A DNA stretch of 64,000 bases from Nymphaea colorata (Eukaryota > Streptophyta > Magnoliopsida > Nymphaeales > Nymphaeaceae). The position numbers and the translations under genes were made by a program. The stretch covers positions 1,860,001 through 1,924,000 of the forward strand of contig NC_045145.1 of the NCBI RefSeq assembly GCF_008831285.2. The letters are read 5' to 3'. Each line of letters starts with the position of its first letter. Positions within the stretch are counted from its first letter, which is position 1. Shown in pieces: positions 59,315 to 64,000 of this stretch. The notes under the pieces were generated by a model. It was not told the origin of the DNA, did no database searches, and worked only from the letters and a program-made list of their open reading frames with translations.

Positions 59315-60326
59315 TTAATCTATGACTAATCTTTTCCCAAGATGGTCCATTAACTCCTGTGGCAGATCGAGTGCAGGACAGTTGCAAATGTCCAACCGTT
59401 GAAGCTTCGAGAGGCAGGCGACCTGTTCTGTGCATCGGTGGGACACGTTGTTTCATTTTGTAATGTCATTCACGTCCACCAGAGACTTCAGACTAGGGAA
59501 GTTAGAAAGCATCAGCTTTCTTAGTTTTGGGAGGCATTGCCAGTGGCCTCCCAAGCTGATGTCCTCAAAGAAACATTCTAGGATCAATTCCTCCAGTTGA
59601 GAGAGACTCCACACCGACTGAGGGACCCTTCCCCATTTGACCTCCTCATCAACATTATTGTCTCTCAAATACAGACATGTAAGGGAGGGTAGAAATGTTG
59701 GTACTTGTGATGGCAATGGCGATGGCAGTAGTACTGCTGATTCTGAATCCAACCCCAACTCAATGAGGTTAGGTAGTTGCTGAAGCTATTTCCATCCCAA
59801 TCTTGCACTTGGGCAATTCCACACTGACAGCCTTTGGAGCTGACTCGCTTGACCCTCATACCCCGCCAGCTCCAATAGAGCGTAAATCCAGCCTTCTGTC
59901 TGCATCTTTGGACATTTGTAAAAGTGCGCCTCTCTTAAGCATGGCATATAAGTAAATGTTGATTCCCAGTTGGGCAAATTATTCACGCTCAGTTTCTCAA
60001 GTGAAGGAAGGCGAGGAGGGAGCTGCTTTAGAGCGTTTAGGTCAGACAACCAGAACCTCTTTAAAGCTGGCATGCGATCATCAGTTTCTTGCTCTACCCT
60101 CCCGCATCTCTTCACCTCCAACGACTCCAATGCAGGCATGTTAGCGAGAGTCTTCAGCTTTTCACATCTGCACACATCCAATGACTCCAATGCAGGCAAG
60201 TCACCAATCGTGTTGAGCCCATGACACTCCCAAATATCCAAGGACTTCAGCAAAGGCATGCTCTGTAATTCACACAATGTTGGACGGTCGATTTTCATTC
60301 TCCAGTCTATAAGAGTTTTTAACCTT
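59315..60326 (-). pseudogene. NLR leucine-rich repeat region, single frame with two stops
   Basis: One frame on the minus strand runs for about 337 codons from about 60,326 to a TAA at 59,315, with only two internal stops: TAG at 59,786-59,788 and TGA at 59,453-59,455. It holds irregular repeats of about 22-25 residues of the plant CNL kind (MPLLKSLDIWECHGL, LPALESLDVCRCEKL, MPALESLEVKRCGRV, LPSLEKLSVNNLPNW, LSQLEELILECFFED). It ends with the typical last repeat and tail (SKLQRLDICNCPAL then a PQEL segment). The coiled-coil and NB-ARC parts are absent. Upstream the homology stops against GGATCT-type repeat DNA. Two point stops in an otherwise clean frame suggest recent loss of function, or purifying selection until lately. 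Confidence 0.92.
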
Positions 60327-60334
60327 TTTTTTAT

Positions 60335-60660
60335 CTAGGGCATCATTTTGGATCTGTAGGTTGGAAGTAGATTTGGATCTGGACCTGAGGTTCCAGTTTG
60401 GATCTGAACCTTTGAATTTGGATCTGAATTTGGCACTAAGGCTTAGTTTTAGATCTAGAGCTCAGTTTTAGATCCAGATTGGGATCCAGGGATTTATTTT
60501 TTTATCTAAAGTTGGGATTTGGATCCAAATCTGGATCTAAGGCTTAGCTTTTGGATCTTGACTTGGGAGTTTGGATTGGGTTTAGATCTAGATTTGACAT
60601 GGATTATCAGCCTAGATTGAGGTAGGGCCTGGGTTGGAAGTTTACATTTAAATTCAGATG
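60335..60660. repeat. Degenerate GGATCT-type repeat
   Basis: Words such as TTTGGATCTGAA, TTAGATCTAGA and GGATCCAAATCTGGATC follow one another without a fixed period. The sequence resembles 396-560. It directly borders the broken end of the LRR pseudogene. Confidence 0.7.
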
Positions 60661-60937
60661 AGTTCCAAAATATAGTGGGTAACCAAATTAGAGGGTAATT
60701 GGATCAGAACTGTGACAAATTGAAGTATTTGAGACCCAAAATTGTTGAAAATAATTCTGAAAACGCTAGATATATATTAACCTTCAAAATTTGGGGGTAA
60801 TTACAGGGTTTAGCCAATTTATTAGGATCCAGTAGAATCTCATTGGGGATCTATCAAGAGAATATTAAGATTCTTAATAGCTACTGTTCATTATGGTCTA
60901 ATCTTCAAATTTCAAACCACCCAAGAACAAAGAAGTT

Positions 60938-61270
60938 CATATGTATAGTGATGCGGACGGGGCGGAATGCCCAAATGTTCGATCGATCGTCAACATTTAT
61001 GCAGCCTTCTTGGGACTGAATTTTGTTGCAGGAAGTTCAAAGAAACAGCAAGTTGTTTCTCAGTCTAGCATAGAGGCTGATCGAACGTCATGCAGTGGCC
61101 AACATAGCAGATGATGCAACGTGGTAGACAGTTTTCTAGTTGAACTTGGAATAAGAACAAAAAAGTCTGCCATCCATATGGTGTGACAATGTGAGTGCAA
61201 AATATTTTCCAACTTTTTCATAAGCTCTCATGACTATCATGTTACTCGAAGCAAGCTTAACATAGGAGCA
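60938..61270 (+). mobile_element. Ty1/copia RNase H fragment
   Basis: The frame reads YSDADGAECPNVRSIVNIYA, then SSKKQQVVSQSSIEA, VDSFLVELGIRTKKSAIHM and, after a frame change, parts equivalent to the DN..A and HVEL ends. This is the RNase H of plant Copia, where YSDADWAG carries the first catalytic Asp. The Trp of that motif is Gly here, and the SSxEAEY core reads SSIEADR. Several stops follow. No other domain of the element is attached, so it is an old fragment. Confidence 0.85.
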
Positions 61271-62819
61271 TCCTTATCGGCCCAGCACCCAAGGGTTTGG
61301 TACCTGTTTCTTGGACAGAAAGAAAGTTCTGTGCACCATCGGCGTCACGCGCTAAAGGATGGAAGGACATTTTGGTCATTTGTTTAAAAGAAACGTCCTT
61401 TACAATCTTTTTATTTTTGTCTTTATAAAAAGTTTTTTTCCAGTGTGAACTAAGTGTATTTTAGTCATTAACCGTAGTTGTGCACAGAAATTTATGCACC
61501 AGTATGGCGCATATAATCAGGTTTGCTATTTGAGGCTTCCCTTCTCAGTTTATTGGACAACCCATGGCATGATGTAACTTCTTCAGTGACACACTGGACC
61601 TCAGTCTTGCCCCTTAGTTCTCTTTCAGCTGGTGGAAGAGGCAAAACCAGCTTCAATTCCTAACCACAATTATTGATGTTCGATGAGTTGAGCCAACTCT
61701 AGTTCACTCTTGACCTCTCTTAGTTAAACTCGGATCGAGCTCAACTCATCTAATAAACAAGTCGTGTTTGGGTTAAAGTTAAGTAAACGAGTAGAGTTCG
61801 AGCTTGGCAAGCTCAACTTACGTAAATTTGAGTAAGATCACTTGAGTAAGATCAATAAGATAACATGTAAAAGATTATTTAGAATATCATCACGGCAATA
61901 AACAGCTACATCGGATTTCCTCCTTCCCAGAAAGTTCCAACTTTCAAATTCTAATTTCGCTGTTTCTACTCGTGTTCAAATTGATTTTTTTTTTTTTTTA
62001 AATAATGGTCCGGCTAAGCTTCAGCCCAATCTTGGCCTGAGTTTAGCATCAGCAGTTTGAGTTCGAGCCAAATTCGAGCCAACAGATATAAGTATATTGT
62101 AACTTCTCTCTGCATATGCTTATATCTCATCTTGATCTTGGGTACCGTTTGGTAACAATAACAGTATGTAACTATTCCATATATTCTGTCCCAAATATTA
62201 TGCACATTTATGTAAGATTATGTTACAACATTCCATGAATCTGCCCACCCTAAATATGAGGGCAGATACATACAACAATGATACACTGTTGTGCTTACCA
62301 GTTGACCCCTACTTCCTGCTTTGTTTCTAGAGTTGCAAGCATTTAAATGATATTTTCATTATTATTATTTTTTGGAGCTGGATTTGGTGGTTATATATGT
62401 TTGTGTTATGTTTAGTCTTATGTGAAATAATTGCTTATTTGTGTGCTTTAACTTATGTATGCTGGATTCCTGTCATTCCAGTAACATAGTGATCCAAATA
62501 CTAGAATCTGTAAGTGATGGTCACATCAACTGGATCAGTGATTTATTATCAGCTATAATATGTATGACCAATCACCAGGTTTGATTACTCGCATGAAGCA
62601 AGATACGAGCATCAGAAATGTATGTGGAGCATACTAAGTGCGTGACTGAATTTTTATACTCTTGTACAGGCCTGAATGTGACAAACAACATTTAGGAAGC
62701 ACTTTGATAAAAGTGAGATCATTTAATTGATCAAAATCAATAGAATATGTTACGAAACATTGCAAAGGAAGCTCATTAAATTCATGTTCTTCTGTTGCTA
62801 TGACTTTCGATTCTTGATT
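61271..62819. other. Intergenic; no supportable gene
   Basis: Possible LTR remnant at 61,290-61,440 (see 58,313-59,314). From 61,680 to 62,090 there are GAGTTCGAGC / GAGCTCAACTC words in both orientations around a poly-T tract, which suggests a worn foldback element. 62,100 to the gap is ordinary AT-rich DNA. Confidence 0.4.
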
Positions 62820-62919
62820 NNNNNNNNNNNNNNNNNNNNNNNNNNNNNNNNNNNNNNNNNNNNNNNNNNNNNNNNNNNNNNNNNNNNNNNNNNNNNNNNN
62901 NNNNNNNNNNNNNNNNNNN
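62820..62919. other. Assembly gap of exactly 100 N
   Basis: One hundred N, the usual placeholder for a gap of unknown length. The DNA on its left is unrelated to the satellite on its right. Confidence 1.
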
Positions 62920-64000
62920 TGAGTTGGACTTGTATTTACATCAACAGTAAGGATTATGAACTGAAATCACAAGTTTGTATCAATACGAGTGGGATTTAAG
63001 CGATTCATCTGAGCATGCATATTTCATTGAATGTGATAAACTTGTTGCTACATGCCCGTTGAATGATTTAGTGTATTTAAATCACAAGTTTGCATGAAAA
63101 TGAACGAAATTCAAGTGGTTCATTTGCTCTTTTATAGTTAATCTAATGTGTTTCACTATGTTATTACATGTATAAGTAATGATTTAAATTATTGAAATCA
63201 CCATTTCATATGGACACAAATCTGATGTGTACATTAGTTTGATGCTTGTAGTAAGTCCAAACAAGTAGAACTTTTTGTTTCATTGAATTAAGTAAAAGGG
63301 GTGAAACAAAAGCATAAATCCCATTGCATCCATATGAACTTGTGATTTCAATCATTTAAATCGTTCATTACACATGTAATAACAAGTGAAACACAATAGA
63401 TTAAATATAGGGGAGCAAATTGACGACTTGAATCTTATTCATTCTCATACAAACTTGTCATTTCGATCAAATAAATCATTCAAAACGGATGTACTAACAA
63501 GTTGTGATCAAATGAATCGCTTAAATCTCACTCATGTTTATACGAACAACTGATTTCAATCGCTTATATCGCGTACTATAGATGTAACGACAAGTTAAAT
63601 TCTTTGATTAAGTACTAGAATGAAACTAATGCATAGATTCCATTTTTAACTATATGAACTGGTGATTTCAATCATTTAAATCGTTCTTTATAGAAGTAAT
63701 AACCAATGAAACGCATTAGGTTAACTATAAGAGATCAATTCAATGACTTGAATCACAAACTAATGCGTGAATGTGCTTAAACATGCATATTGAATGATTT
63801 AGTGGAATGAAATTACAAGCTTGTATGGACATAAATGACATTTAAGTTATTTATTTACTGTATTACAGTTAATATAACGTGTTTCGCTTGTTCTTACATC
63901 TATAAAGAATGATTTAAATGGTTCAAACTAAAAGTTTGTATGAAAAAATGAGACTCACGTCATTCGTTTGATCGCTTATCATTATCCTAATGCGTTTCGC
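62920..64000. repeat. Satellite, type 1 higher-order repeat, after the gap
   Basis: Starts TGAGTTGGACTTGTATTTAC and follows 37,474-38,552 almost base for base, with only a few small indels and substitutions. It shares variants that the other type 1 units in the window lack, such as TGATGTGTACATTAG and GTAGTAAGTCCAA. The same forward-to-reverse switch is present. It runs off the end of the window. Confidence 0.97.

Overview
This is nuclear DNA of a flowering plant. It is AT-rich and gene-poor. It holds Ty1/copia fragments, a TRIM retroelement primed by initiator-Met tRNA, MITE-like elements, many microsatellites, a long satellite array, and broken copies of plant gene families: a TPS-b type terpene synthase, an Rx-type CC-NB-ARC resistance gene, a separate LRR region, one exon of a LacZ-type GH2 beta-galactosidase and one HMG-box exon. 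The sequence does not allow a species to be named. No gene in the window can be supported as intact.

Layout. 1-8.6 kb: a 71-bp minisatellite, an unassigned coding-like stretch with a frameshift, diverged direct repeats and an isolated GH2 exon. 8.7-23.5 kb: a large inverted duplication (arms about 8,764-10,721 and 20,461-23,498) carrying exon-like pieces of an unidentified gene. Its spacer holds a nearly complete 458-bp TRIM, a 5'-truncated Copia with its 3' LTR, and a direct duplication in which one copy has a roughly 755-bp insertion. 24.2-36 kb: MITE-like elements, a degenerate minus-strand Copia (gag to integrase) lying just beyond exon 4 of a terpene synthase pseudogene, a CC-NB-ARC pseudogene, and a second copy of the MITE/integrase block that ends at the satellite.

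35.9-51.3 kb: about 15.4 kb of satellite. The basic unit is about 110-120 bp. Runs of units in one orientation alternate with runs in the other, so every higher-order repeat is an inverted pair. Three higher-order units of about 1.2 kb are followed by six of about 1.98 kb, the last incomplete. 51.3-62.8 kb: a promoter-like TATA/leader region with three 175-bp repeats, a TTAA-flanked MITE, a lone HMG-box exon, an LRR pseudogene in one frame with two internal stops, and a Copia RNase H fragment. A 100-base N gap (62,820-62,919) then leads into satellite nearly identical to 37,474-38,552, so the order across the gap is doubtful.

The genes do not form a pathway. The window reads as a decaying resistance-gene and terpene-synthase neighbourhood beside a satellite block. 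The most unusual item is the inverted-pair satellite with its change of unit length and variants shared between non-adjacent units.
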